DNA of 64,000 nucleotides from Aphrophora alni (lineage: Eukaryota; Arthropoda; Insecta; Hemiptera; Aphrophoridae). The stretch covers positions 63,158,786 to 63,222,785 of the forward strand of contig OY740768.1 of NCBI GenBank assembly GCA_963513935.1, given 5' to 3'. The notes beneath the pieces are model-generated. The model ran no database searches, had not been told where the DNA came from, and was given only the letters and a program-made list of their open reading frames with translations. Both the position numbers and the translations under genes were made by a program. This document shows, in pieces, positions 13,575-25,160 of this stretch; within the stretch, counting starts at the first letter, position 1; each line of letters starts with the position of its first letter.

Positions 13575-15127
13575 CGTACTATTTCAAGGTTACATCCACG
13601 CAGTAAGTCATTTTAGGTAATCCACTTTCATAAAAGAAACTCTAGATTTACAGTCTTGTATAACCCTACTAAATTTACCTCACCTAAACTATTTTAACAT
13701 GCAATTTATTTTAGATATCGACATAGTTTGGTAAATTATACTTTTCATAAATAACATGTTGTTGTAAACAAGTAACTTGTTAAAGTTGTTTACCTTCTCG
13801 TAGAACATCCGTTAAAATGTTGTGCATGTGTATAGCCTAAGCGAGACAAAGTTTAACGTGGAGTCGGAAATTCATGAGTAGAAAGTTTTGTTTATAGCTT
13901 AGAGTATACCTTAGACCGGACTTGAGAAGTAAGATGGGTAGCAAATAATAGCTGCAATAAACGAACTGAGAGGAAGAGCTAAGAGATGAATTGCGACAGT
14001 TGGAGAGATTAATGGAACAGGATGCAAGAGATAACGCCCATGAGTAAAGTCTCTTCGGTGGAAGTTTTATAAATGAATTTCATAAATAAATTGTAAACAA
14101 GTATGTGTAATTGCTATTTCATAACTTGTATATACGCTTATATAAGTTAGGGTGGGCTAAACCAACTATAATTATGTTGTAGGTGATTGTTCCTATTTAA
14201 GTAAGTAAATTAGACTCAAATGTGTTTTGTATTACTGAAATATTTCACTCTGATATTCCGTTATTTCTAAAAGATAGTTTATATTCTTAATTTTTTACGT
14301 TATGTTTTTATTTTGGATCAATATGTCAATACGAAAAAAATCATATACTATAAAATGTGAATACTTGTATATATTAAAAAAATTCTAAAGATATAACTTA
14401 TATTATTTACCCTCTTAAGCCTCAGTAATAATACAAGAACAAAAAATGCATTTTCAGTGTGATTCAAAAGGAAAGGGCAATACGTTGACAGCTGATTTTA
14501 GAGCTCTAAATAAGAAAAAACTTGATATAAACATAGACCCGGAAACGCTTTATTTTCGAGTTACGGCTAGCGAAAGATTTCGTCTTGATTTCTTCTCCAA
14601 TGGTCAAATTATGTCATACTGAAATTCCAGGCACAAAAATGTATAGGGTAAATTTGATGTTTTCATATTGGTCTTGAACTGAGCAATTAAAAATAGGTCC
14701 CAGAATTGTACTTTAAGCAGTTTTTGAGAAAATAAAAATAAAATACAAAAATCGTATTAAAAAAAACTTGGTTTTTAGGTTAGGCGTTAATTTACTTTGC
14801 TTAATTGTCAATAATCAAATAAAAGTTTTGGAACAAATTTGTAGCGAATTTACTTTGAAAAAAAGTGATCTCTAAATAAATTCAATAGAACAAAAAAGTT
14901 GCAGAATGTCTACATTTGATAACAACAAAACAGATTAATTTTTAACAGATTGAAAAAAACTTTTTCTTTACGTAGAAAATAACTGAAAGAAGCAAGAATA
15001 TTCACTGTAGTTTATGATAAAATGCTGCTTACAAGTAGTATATCATTTGGTTTATAAATCATTTTAAAAAATCCCACAATTGTGATCAACGCACTTTTCA
15101 GCCCCATTTTTACTAGATTTTGTAATG

Positions 15128-15138
15128 CCAGATCTTAG
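15128..15138. repeat. Candidate target-site duplication, left copy
   Basis: The 11-mer CCAGATCTTAG occurs here and again, perfectly, at 15596-15606, bracketing the snapback tRNA-like element exactly at its outer ends. The length fits target-primed (LINE-type) insertion. Confidence 0.6.
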
Positions 15139-15169
15139 TTTACAATAATATTTCAAGTGAAAAATATAC

Positions 15170-15241
15170 GACCTAGACTGGGAATCGAACCCAGGACCTT
15201 TGGCTTTACGCGCCAATGCTCTACCATTGAGCTATCCTAGT
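15170..15241 (-). tRNA. tRNA-like gene, anticodon GTA, degenerate; left arm
   Basis: The minus strand folds as a cloverleaf: acceptor ACTAGGA with TCTAGGT (one A-A mismatch, two G-U), D arm GCTC/GAGC, anticodon stem TTGGC/GCCAA with loop GCGTAAA, and T arm CTGGG/CCCAG. The A box TAGCTCAATGG and B box GGTTCGATTCC are intact, so Pol III transcription is plausible. Position 33 is C instead of the invariant U, the acceptor is mispaired, and there is no intron as expected for nuclear tRNA-Tyr. A working tRNA is therefore unlikely, and it is better read as a tRNA-derived retroposon head. Confidence 0.6.
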
Positions 15242-15438
15242 CGCTTCCCAGTACAGAGCGTAGACTTCTCACTTGACTTTAGTTGCTGCAATTTTGAGTT
15301 TCCAATTAACTACCTCGCATATGCGACATTGAAATTAATTTTCACTCATTTTTCAGCATATGCGAGGTAGTTAATTGGAAACTCAAAATTGCAGCAACTA
15401 AAGTCAAGTGAGAAGTCTACGCTCTGTACTGGGAAGCG

Positions 15439-15510
15439 ACTAGGATAGCTCAATGGTAGAGCATTGGCGCGTAAAGCCAAAGGTCCTGGGTTCGATTCCC
15501 AGTCTAGGTC
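15439..15510 (+). tRNA. tRNA-like gene, anticodon GTA, degenerate; right arm
   Basis: Mirror copy of 15170-15241, identical over the 72-nt core, with the same C33 and mispaired acceptor stem. A TTTTT terminator starts at 15516, a few bases after the discriminator position. The two copies point away from each other, so any Pol III transcripts diverge from a 197-bp centre. The identity of the copies within otherwise decayed surroundings indicates recent origin or gene conversion between arms. Confidence 0.6.
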
Positions 15511-15595
15511 GTATATTTTTCACTTGAAATATTATTGTAAATTCAATATTTGCTAATAAAAAAACGTATAAGCGGAAAAATCAAATAATAAAAAA

Positions 15596-15606
15596 CCAGA
15601 TCTTAG
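15596..15606. repeat. Candidate target-site duplication, right copy
   Basis: Second perfect CCAGATCTTAG, immediately after the A-rich end of the palindromic element. It matches 15128-15138. Confidence 0.6.
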
Positions 15607-16369
15607 CGTTCCTTGAATATATATAGTTGTAGCATTGAGAATGTGAGCAATCGGTTCATCCCGTGTGCCTATTTTTTCCTTGTAAACCTCAGTTTTCATC
15701 CATCCTCAAACAATCAGTGTTGCCAACTTGTTTTCCGTAGGTTTACAATTTTTAATCCCTTCTTGAAACATCTGTTTTGAATTTTTATAATAATTTTGTC
15801 CAAGTTTCGTAAGTTTTTCGTTAATAAAAGTCATCAAATTTTATTTGTTTTCTATTGAATTTATTTAGATCAATTTTTCAAAATTAATTTGTATATAAAT
15901 TTGGTCTAAAACTTTTATTTGATTAATGACACTCTAGCAAAGTAAATTTACGCCTAACCAAAAAAGGGAAGTTTTTTTACTACAATTTTTGTTTTATGCC
16001 AATTTTCTGGAAAACTGGTTAAAGTACAGTTCTGGGACTTATTTATAAATGTTTAGTTCAAACACAATATGAATACATCAAATTTACCCTTAAATTTGGG
16101 TCCCTGGTATTTTGGTAAGGCATAATTTGACATTTGGAGGATAAATGAATGGAAAAATTTCGCTAACCGTAACTCTACAATAAAGCGTTTCCGCACTTAT
16201 GTTTATATCAAGCTTTTTTCTTATGTTTATCTCTAGAATCAATTGTTGAATTCTTGTCCTTTCCGCCTGAATCACTCTCTATAGATTAGCAATTAATAAT
16301 AGCACGATAAACTTCTGTGGGATGAATAAAAACATTTGCAAAATAACTTAACCCTACGCCAAGTAAAGA

Positions 16370-16880
16370 GAGAATAAAAAATGTTAGATGTAAAATATTT
16401 GGAGTTTTTTGTGAAATACCAAAAAATCCGAGACTAACGCCGGCAAGAATTTCACAAAAATTGTTATGTAAACCATACAAAAATATTTTTTGAATTTTTT
16501 CAAATATTACTAGAGATTTGTAATATATTTGTGAATATATTCAGGTGGGGAAATACATTTGTTACATTTTCAAAAAAAAATCAACATTTTTCGAAAAAAG
16601 GTAACTTTATACTTTTCTTTTCAAAAATTTACCAAAAATAGTAATATGTATGGAAAACATAAATTCTATAAATTAATATATTTAGAAAGGTGCTTATAAT
16701 TTAGCTGTGTAGTGAAAAAAAAAATGTTGGATGTAAAACATTTGGTGTTTATATGTGAAATACCTAAAGATCCGAGAGTAGCGCAGGCAAGAATTTCACA
16801 GAAATGGTAATGAAAATCCTACAATTTTTTTTGAATATTTTCAATAATTACTAAATATTTGTAATATATTTGTGGATAAA
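16370..16880. repeat. Direct repeat pair of about 155 bp
   Basis: Copy 1 is at about 16379-16540 and copy 2 at about 16722-16880, both in the same orientation. Shared wording: AAATGTTRGATGTAAAA, ATTTGG-GTTT, GTGAAATACC-AAA-ATCCGAGA, GC-GGCAAGAATTTCACA, TTTTTTTGAAT, TTTGTAATATATTTGTG. The copies start 343 bp apart. They lie next to the right end of the large inverted repeat and may belong to the same composite element. No coding capacity was recognised. Confidence 0.75.
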
Positions 16881-17014
16881 AGTTGCTAAAAAGAAAAATC
16901 TATTTTTAAAATTTTCATTAGGTCATGTGGTCATTTATGATAAAAATCTACCTTCATATAGCCTAGACGTTGAGGTTAGGTTTGGCTAGGGCTGTGAAAA
17001 AAAACCAAAAATAT

Positions 17015-17260
17015 GAAATATCACTCTAATAAATATACTCTACAAACATTGACACATTTATTATAAGTTTTATATACATTTATATATTATGTATATACAT
17101 ATTATAATAAATAAATGGTTTCTTGAAACTAAAAGTTCCAAAAGCACATCATGTAGGCTAGACTAGGCCTACAAAATACGTCCAAAATATGATTTATCAC
17201 TCATATAACTACACTCTACAAACATTGACACATTTATTTTAAGTTGTATAAACAAATTAT
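17015..17260. repeat. Direct repeat pair of about 65 bp
   Basis: ACTCTACAAACATTGACACATTTATT-TAAGTT and flanking TATCACT occur at about 17018-17080 and again at about 17190-17253, spacing about 173 bp. They are short, diverged and non-coding. Confidence 0.75.
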
Positions 17261-17964
17261 AATTTTAAAAAATCACTTCAAGAAACTTATATTCACTATA
17301 AAAACACAAAGCTATTACACTTTGAAATTTCCACATCGGCAAAAACCTTGCGATCGAAGTAACAAATTGAGGTTATTCTAGGTTTTATAAAGTACCACAG
17401 CCTTTGAATTTTTCCTTCTACAGATGTGTTTCAAATACAAGAATAAACATTGAAACCTCCTCTTTACAGTTATATCAAAAACGACAAGTTTGTATAAAAA
17501 TAAAGATCGTATTCTTCAAGACTGTCTAGACACTGAATATCGCAAACCGGTCTGAAAGTTCAGAGGATCATTTCCTAGAATGGTTATAACTCAAAACCTA
17601 TTTAATGTAGGATAATTTCGACTTCATAGTTCGAAAGAGAAAGAAAAATACTATATAATATCGTCAACTTGTAACATTTAGACAAATATTACAGTTCCGT
17701 TAAATTATATGAACATATAGGTGAGTTTTTTCTAAATAAACCTCGCCGCGGCAAAGTGACACAACCTAGCGCTATGAACGGTTACTTGAGTCAAGTAGTG
17801 TTTTTCAACTATTGGTGTCAAAAAATGTTCTAAACTTGGATATGATAGAATGAAACATTACCTTTACAATGATATATAATACATTTTGATAATATAATAT
17901 CTACTAGGATAAAAGTTTAATTGGAAAAAATGTAATTTTTAGCATGTAAAAATGACTAAAATTC

Positions 17965-18234
17965 TTGATTTTGTTTAATTTTTATATAATAAAAACTATA
18001 AAACTTAGACGCATTTGGAAACGACCGATAGAAACAGAAAGATGCGATCTATGGAGCAGTGTTATGTTAAAACTGTTTGACAGAAATTTCGAATCGGGAA
18101 TATTACACAAAGATGACGTTAGTTTTGTAAACAAGTTATCTGCGCAAATCATTGACGTTATGTATAAAAAATACGTGAAATTCAGCAATTTTTGGAATAT
18201 TATTTATAACATTTTGTTGTATTTATTTGCATGA
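17965..18234 (+). other. Coding-like open frame, unknown
   Basis: An 89-codon open frame. Its central part (about residues 14-75, with FDRNFESGILHKDDVSF and QIIDVMYKKYVKF) has a balanced amino-acid mix unlike the low-complexity frames around it. I recognise no family. There is no good start context and no splice partner was found, so it may be a transposon remnant or chance. The AT-driven ends (first 14 and last 15 residues) are not convincing as protein. Confidence 0.2.
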
Positions 18235-18239
18235 TTATG

Positions 18240-19831
18240 CATCTACGGAACATTAGCTTTCCAACGGTATTTTTTTTATTGCGATAGTACGATTCTAAGT
18301 GGGCAAAATGTTGAACTGCAAAATACGTGTTTTAATTGAACTATCCGTCGTTCATCGTCCAGGTACGTGTACAGTTAACAGTTGAAGTGAAAGGTAGTAG
18401 AAAAGATAACCGAATAGTTTATTCTAATAGATTATTATTTAATATATTATTTATTTACTTCTCGTAAATGGTTAGATCAGGAAAATGTTCCAATATCATA
18501 ATAATAATAGAGTTATGTTGTGTCATTGTTAAAGTATGAGAATATATATTTGTATTATTGTTAGAATTGATTAATTGCTATTAATTTTATTATTATTATA
18601 AATATTTTGAATTGACATAAATTCTATAATGTGAAATATATTTTTTACAAAGGAGTTTTATTTACAACAAATATTATAAGAAGATTGGTCATTCATGCTT
18701 CAGGTAAGACATTAACAATAGTTATTATTGTTGTTATTTTAAGGTGTAACAGAGTTTCTATTTAGAGTAGAGAACTAAAAATATCCTTGAAGCATCGTTT
18801 TGCATTTCCTTTCCAAGAGACATTAATTTCTCATCGTTTCCGGCGACTCAACAATACTGAGGTAGTTTTCTAAAAGGAAATGATATTTCATCCTGTGATT
18901 CTATCCACAGTCGCACATGGGAGATGAGATTTATTTACCCAAATAAGTATATATATTCATATTTTTCCTTTCATGAAGAGTAAATAAAAACAACTTAATA
19001 AAGTTCGTTTAAAAAAAAAAACTGGTTGTAAACGGAAATATATTTATCTGATTTCTCCAGTTTCTATTGACTCTACATAAAAACAGAAATTCTCCGCAAA
19101 CTATTTTAAAGCTGTACAGTTGTATACTCACTTGAAATTCTCTGCCGGCTTCTTTTAAATTCATTAAACTTTTTGATTTTAAAAATTTCCAAATATGCAG
19201 CAGAAGTTTCAAAATAAGTAAAAATCAAAACTTAGTTAGAAAAAAATAATTTGGATTATACGAATAGTATTTAAACTATATTTTCAAAATATTAAAAATC
19301 ATGGCTTTTACTAATTCTAATTATACTTGAATATAAAAAAAAATATTATTATAGGCTACTATTCAATCTAAAATCTAAAAATCGGCAAATATTTGATAAA
19401 AAACAGCTTTAATTATTTTATATTTGTTTGCTAACGATTTGGTCCATCCCGTTGAAAAAAGAAATAAGATTAAAAAGGTTAATCTAATTTTGAAGAAGAT
19501 GTATTTCAGTAAAAATCTGTTACAAAAAAATGATAATCGCAAAAGTAAACACAAAAACACAGCACAGGTTAACAGAATTAAAAATTTCTCATATATCTCT
19601 AAAGACTACTTGTTTGTTTATCGGCTTAAATCGATAATACCTGATGCGGTTTTATTTTTATGTGGGTAACTTATCTGGTCTGATATTAGTCTATGTTTGA
19701 TTGAAATTGGTCAAACAATTGACATTTTATAAATTTAATAGCTGATCCGTTGTTTAAAATGGAACGGATTATTAAAATTATCTTATTGGTTTCAAAATTA
19801 ATAATGATTTTACTATTAAAACCGCCATTAG

Positions 19832-19913
<82 letters not shown>

Positions 19914-22900
19914 ATCAATAAAAATACGCATGATCGATGCAGGACCTAGAATTGTCTATGAATATTTCCACCTTTTACGAACAAAAAAATGGAAAAGTGC
20001 ATCATCTAAGGTTGTTGCTACTGAGATTATTCTGTATTATAATAAACACACATCCATTCTAAAGAAGACAAAATTCTCGCTACGTTCACACAAAACATCC
20101 TTTGCTCACTAAAAGTCTATCTTTACGATTTTGTTAACCAGAACGTTATTTTGACTCACTAAGAAGTTCAACGTTGAGTTACCCTGTTAAAGTTCTAAAA
20201 TCGCGTCATTCACCACCCTCTCCGTTCGCTTGGCTCCCCCAAGTTTTTATTGTCAATTTCTTATTATCTTCGCTCCCCAGTTCCCAACGCTGAAAAGCGT
20301 CTTTGCCATAGGTGACTTTTGTTAGACAGGATCAAATAATCAATAATTAAATATTGAGAGTTAAAACATGCAAGAAAAACATTAAAAATATATGTTGTTA
20401 GTTTTTTAATAATACATCAGGTTTAAGCATAATTTTATATGTACTGGTCTCTCACCAACTGGCATAATTATTTAATTTATTATTATTATTATTGATATGA
20501 TTGTTTCTTTTTCTTAAACGGATGTCTTTTTCTATTTTTGTCGTATTATATTGGATGCTTCGGATAAATCCCTCTTACAACCGTATACTTTGGTTAGTAT
20601 TATTTGGAATGAAGCCTCCTTAACCATTGCCATCACATTATTAATTAGATATTGGTATCCAAATGGTTAAGTCAGGAAAATATTTTTAAATTAGTGATAA
20701 AATGATGTTTTGGCTTTCAAGTTGTTGGGTAATGATAGTTGTTCATATTATTGATATATTTTATTCGGACATTTGTGTTAATATAAGTAATATTTGTGTA
20801 ATTTCTGCACTTAAACATTTTTTAAACGTTGTATATTAGTTTGAATTTGTGATATTGGTTTTAGTAAAATTGTCATTTCAAATAAAATTATCTACGATTA
20901 AATTATTCTGAATTCGATACAATAAATGAGAATATATAAAGTCATTTTAGTCATCTAAATTATATAGATAAGAAAATGTGTTTTATCACATCTTCTAATT
21001 CGAATTTCATTTACCTATTGAACCTTCACTTACAAAAACAAATAAATGAAAAAACGAATGTTTCTTTATTTTAAGAAGTTTAGACTTAATTGTCTTATTG
21101 CATTACAATAGATTTTTTAGCAAATTCCATCTGAATACATCCGGTGAAGGAGTCTACAAGAAACTACCACTGAAAAATTCAATTTTACACCAAGTTGTCT
21201 TTACGCAGTTAGTTCTGAAATTAACAAAATAGTATATTATCAGGTATTCTGTAAGCTTTTGGTAGCTATTAAGCTTTGTATCAACAATTTCATACTTCAG
21301 GCGTTTGTTCTTTGCACTTGCATTTATCACAATCTTATAACGTTGCTTGGTTGGCTTCGTTCAAAGAAGTAGGCCAACAATAAAGTATCGGTTTTCGAGT
21401 TATTATTTGAGCAAAATTATTTCTGTACATCAAATAATATAATTTTATACACACTGAAAAAAACCATAGATTGTGTTACAGATTGTTACAAGCGTTCCTT
21501 TGAATTACATAATATGTTAACAGTAAAATGGAGTAACTTATTTATTCACCAAAAACTTTAGAGATTTTAAATTGATTATATTAAATAAAATTATTAGATT
21601 TACAGTTTAATAGGTTCACTGTGTCACCTAATGGAACGAAGCATAACAAAAACGGAACAATACGTAACAGTTTTGTTGTTTAGATGCGATAATACGCGCG
21701 CAGTTTGGATGTGATGCTAAGATATGCGGCCGTAGAAGGGCAGTGCGAGGAGACGACGTTGCCATTTCCACTATCTATCTAGTGCGTCACCAAAAATCAA
21801 AGTGCAAAGAACCACCGACCGCAGTATAAGTGAAGGAATTCTTTCTATCTAGAATGTAAGCACATGAACATGAGTTGAAATGGCTACTAGTTTCATTATA
21901 GTTTAACATTAAAATAATTTACAAATATATAAGTTTTCTCATGCTATTAGCCTATTTTACTTTTCGAAGTAATCAAGCATTGAGTTGATTAAAATACAAA
22001 GCAAAAAAACTATCTCAGTAAATTAACAAAGATAGTAAACAGGTACAAAACAGAGTTACATATTAAGAAATAGCATATTTGCCAAAATATATTGGTCATT
22101 TTAAAAAATACATCAATTCTAGCCTCCTTTAAAACTGCAAATCAAGATGTGAATAATTGTTTATACTACCAACCGTTGGTACGTAACGGAATTCTAATTA
22201 AATTAGTTCAGTTATGTTAAAGTAAGCATAGCTCGATATTGTTCAATAAATTCTGTGAAAGAGTATAATAGTGTTTAATAATTTAATCTTTATATGAGAG
22301 TAAATTCAGCTGTGATATTAGGAAACACCTCTAAAAAAATACTTCATACCTACTTCGTCGCTAACAAAGGGGTCAAAATCATCCACTTTTTTTTCGCAAT
22401 TACCACTGAATATAATCATGTATATTTTACTTCCTGAATTTACTTCGACATAACATATTCACAAAATGATTTTCACAATTGTCAGTTTAAAATTGTATGT
22501 CATGATCACAAATCTTTGCTTAAAGTGATGAGTATGTTTACAGTCGTTTGTTTTTAAAAGGGTGAGATTTCTGCAGTTACAAAATTTTCCAAAAATAGAG
22601 CGAAGATAAATTCGCTTCATTAGTATAGATGAAGCGTCTGTACTGTACTATCTTGATAAAAACATTTTTCTACAGCAAGCAGTAAATGAGGTCACCAGAA
22701 ATGTTTATTTAAATAATTACCCCTCACCCCCAATAATCAACGTCAATGGTCGATGTAATACGTTTCCAGTTGTGGGGGTAATTTTAAGACTATCTTGCAA
22801 TTGTGTAGTTGTGCTTAAGTCAGTTGTAAAATTTAATAAATAATTGTATCTGCATCACATTTAGAACTGAATGGAATTTTAAATAAATTTACAGTTATAC

Positions 22901-23860
22901 TATTTGTCACATCCATTGTTGTATTTAAAGCATTTTAAAATTCCGTAACCAAATTTCAAGCGTTAAAAAGAATGTATAAAAACAAATCCGATAAATATAA
23001 TATGTGACGACCGACAATTTAACAGTACTATTGCAATAAACAAAGGAACTTTAATAGTAAAACTGGAAAATAAAATGTTTTCGTTCCTGTCTTTTTCTTA
23101 CATCAACCACGACACGTCCCTATTATCGTGGTAATCAGCCTGTTCCAAGCCATCTTTTCAATATCAGATAAAGGAATACGAAATGCGCTGGAAATCACTT
23201 CAAATTAAACTTGAATTCTTATACTGTAATTGGTTCTGATACGTTTGTAGCGGTTGCGAGTTTCACGATATACATCCAAAAACAATAGTTTGTTTATATT
23301 TCCGAAATAATCAGATTAAAACATTTTGTTGACATTTGAAATCTGGATCTACATCATTCTTATAACAATAAAACATATGTGCGGAAACTCCTAACGAGCC
23401 ACCACTGTATACATCGTAAACTTAGAAACTGCGTTACCTAATCAACTCAACATTCCTAATTCTATCCACATAACCACCATTTGTATCTTGCTGTAGATTT
23501 AACAATTGTACAACACTATATGATCTTTTTGTGGACGGAAATGTAATATTCTGATGTTTAGCACGTGTTTTTGGGTTTTTTTCCCTTTATTTTCTTCTTT
23601 TCAGTTTCCCTTCTCTACTTACTAGCGCACCATAAACTTATATTTCTAGTTCAATCCTTGTACCCTCTAAACAAATTCTTGAAATGTATGGTGCACTTTA
23701 CCAATTTTCTTAACGAATTTTAAGGAAACTTTTACAACCAGATACTTGATATTAGGCTACATTTCTCACAGAGCAGATCCCACTAATATTTTAATGTTTA
23801 GGTACCTTGTGGGGCTGGGTTTGCTTTAGTGTGTGCGAAGGACCATCGCTGGACATACAC
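18240..23860. other. AT-rich spacer with one CpG-rich pocket
   Basis: No gene was recognised. The (GA)n tract is listed separately. At about 21685-21840 the composition changes abruptly: CGCGCG, GCGGCCG, GACGACG and ACCGACCG words appear in about 150 bp. This could be a regulatory element, an alternative first exon or an old insertion. No ORF or splice signal there is convincing. Confidence 0.5.
19836..19906. repeat. (GA)n microsatellite
   Basis: 71 bp of uninterrupted GA repeat. Frames across it read as Arg-Glu or Ser-Leu repeats and are artefacts of the tract. Confidence 0.98.
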
Positions 23861-24020
23861 GCTTTGTCATGTAGTCTTGGGTTATATCCCTATCCTTTCA
23901 CCTTTTGTTCTCATCATCGACTCTTTTTCTCTTCCTATCCTGCCGTAATTAGAGTTGTCGAGGATAAGGGGTTATTATTTTATTCACTTCTCTTCTATTT
24001 AATAAATGATAAAGATCGAG
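23860..24020 (+). repeat. Dispersed repeat, copy 2
   Basis: Diverged counterpart of 13165-13310. It has the same order of TTGGGTTATATYCC, a CT-rich middle with TTGTTCTC, a TTAGAGT word and GGGGTYTTTATTTTAT-like ending. A frame across it is not supported as protein. Confidence 0.45.
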
Positions 24021-25132
24021 ACGTTATCGTCTTTTAAACAATAACGGGGAAAATGTAATCTTAGAGCACTCCATTTATTTTTACGTAACAGATATGAGTT
24101 CTTTATATGTTAACAAGACACGTAATTCTAAATTGTTATTTTTTTAAAAAACCTACGAGAAATAAAAATGCTGAAGCTTTTGTACACATCCAAAAATTTA
24201 ATTACATTTCTCTCTCAATTTAATAAACAATAATTCTGGCTGAAAGGCTATAGTTAATTTGAAAAAAAAATATTGATAATGAGTCAAACAATATTCAATT
24301 CAGGACAAAACAATTTAAAATTTAAAGAAATTAACTGAATTATTGAAAATAATTTCGGTAAAAATTGGAAAGTAGAGTAAAATTCCGTCGCTGTTTACTT
24401 TTTACGTGACCGATATAAGTAGTACGTTAAAACTCTAATAAATGTTAATTGCTTCTAAAAAGAGTTGTTTGTTTGCTGAAAGTTTGATAAAAATATTTCC
24501 ACAGAAAATATAGTTCAGCTTTCAACAGATATTAAACTATTATTGCTACCACTATTATTATTCAACTATTCTGACTATTATTCCCAGTCAGAAATAATAA
24601 ATAATAGGTCGTAGTGGCTGGTCCGATGATACGAATGAAGTGTCGCTTAACTTGTACACAAATAAAAAAAACAAATTTTTAAAATAAGGTCGTCATACAT
24701 ACAACACTGAGTTTCTCTTATTTAACTGAGAGACAGAAATAGATATGAGAGATGTAGAGAGAATATAAATAAATGAAAGAAAGAGAGAGAATTTACTGTG
24801 GAAGGAATGTCCTACTCTTTCCTGATGCTAACTGAAATTACCCCCCTCTCTACCGTACCTCCTTAGTTGCCATGGTGAGATTTATAAGTGAAAAGACAGA
24901 ATCAGTCGCTTCCATTGCTTTTTAAATACACGGTTTAGTTGCTCGTCTTACCCAGCAACTTTAGAATGTTTTAAATATAGAATTAATTATAAGTCGATAA
25001 TTAATTTATAATTTCGACTTTACGAAACATCTGGAAAGTACCTAAACATTTTATTCTTTAAATGAGTCATTGAGTTAGTGACAACTTTTACCATTATAAT
25101 TTTAAGAAGTATATACAAATATAAGAATATGG

Positions 25133-25160
25133 TATATATATATATATATATTTTTTTTTT
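25133..25160. repeat. Short (TA)n and T run
   Basis: Nine TA units followed by about ten T residues. Confidence 0.9.

Larger units (their letters stand above)
15139..15595. mobile_element. Palindromic tRNA-like retroposon
   Basis: Near-perfect inverted repeat with arms at 15139-15324 and 15356-15542 around a 31-nt spacer, symmetric about 15340. Each arm carries about 85 nt of leader, a complete tRNA-like gene and a T-run. After the right arm comes a roughly 50-nt tail that becomes A-rich and ends AATAATAAAAAA, directly before the second CCAGATCTTAG. A-rich end plus 11-bp direct repeats argue for retroposition of a snapback template. The alternatives are a foldback DNA element or a local inverted duplication. 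It lies inside the larger and older inverted repeat. Confidence 0.7.
14459..16277. repeat. Large imperfect inverted repeat (nested palindrome)
   Basis: The left arm, from about 14459 to 14930, is repeated in reverse complement from about 16277 back to 15810. Shared blocks in order from the outer ends include GTGATTCA, AAAAAGCTTGATATAAACATA-like sequence, CGGAAACGCTTTAT, GTCAAATTATG, GGTAAATTTGATGT, GTACTTTAA, GGTTAGGCGT-AATTTACTTTGC, AATCAAATAAAAGTTTT and AAATAAATTCAATAGAA. The arms differ by many substitutions and small indels, so the duplication is old. Both arms carry the same decayed frame (KKLDINI, ETLY-RVT), with stops in the left copy. The centre contains the much younger tRNA-like palindrome. 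Confidence 0.85.

Noticed and set aside
15170..15510. A pair of functional nuclear tRNA-Tyr genes
   Set aside because: The anticodon loop has C at position 33, the acceptor stem contains an A-A mismatch, and no intron is present. A retroposon head fits better.
18997..19200. Minus-strand 67-codon frame
   Set aside because: It has low-complexity ends, no motif, and a composition like neighbouring noise.
19750..20112. 120-codon open frame across the (GA)n tract
   Set aside because: Its openness comes from the GA repeat (Arg-Glu run). The flanks are low-complexity and no motif or splice site supports it.
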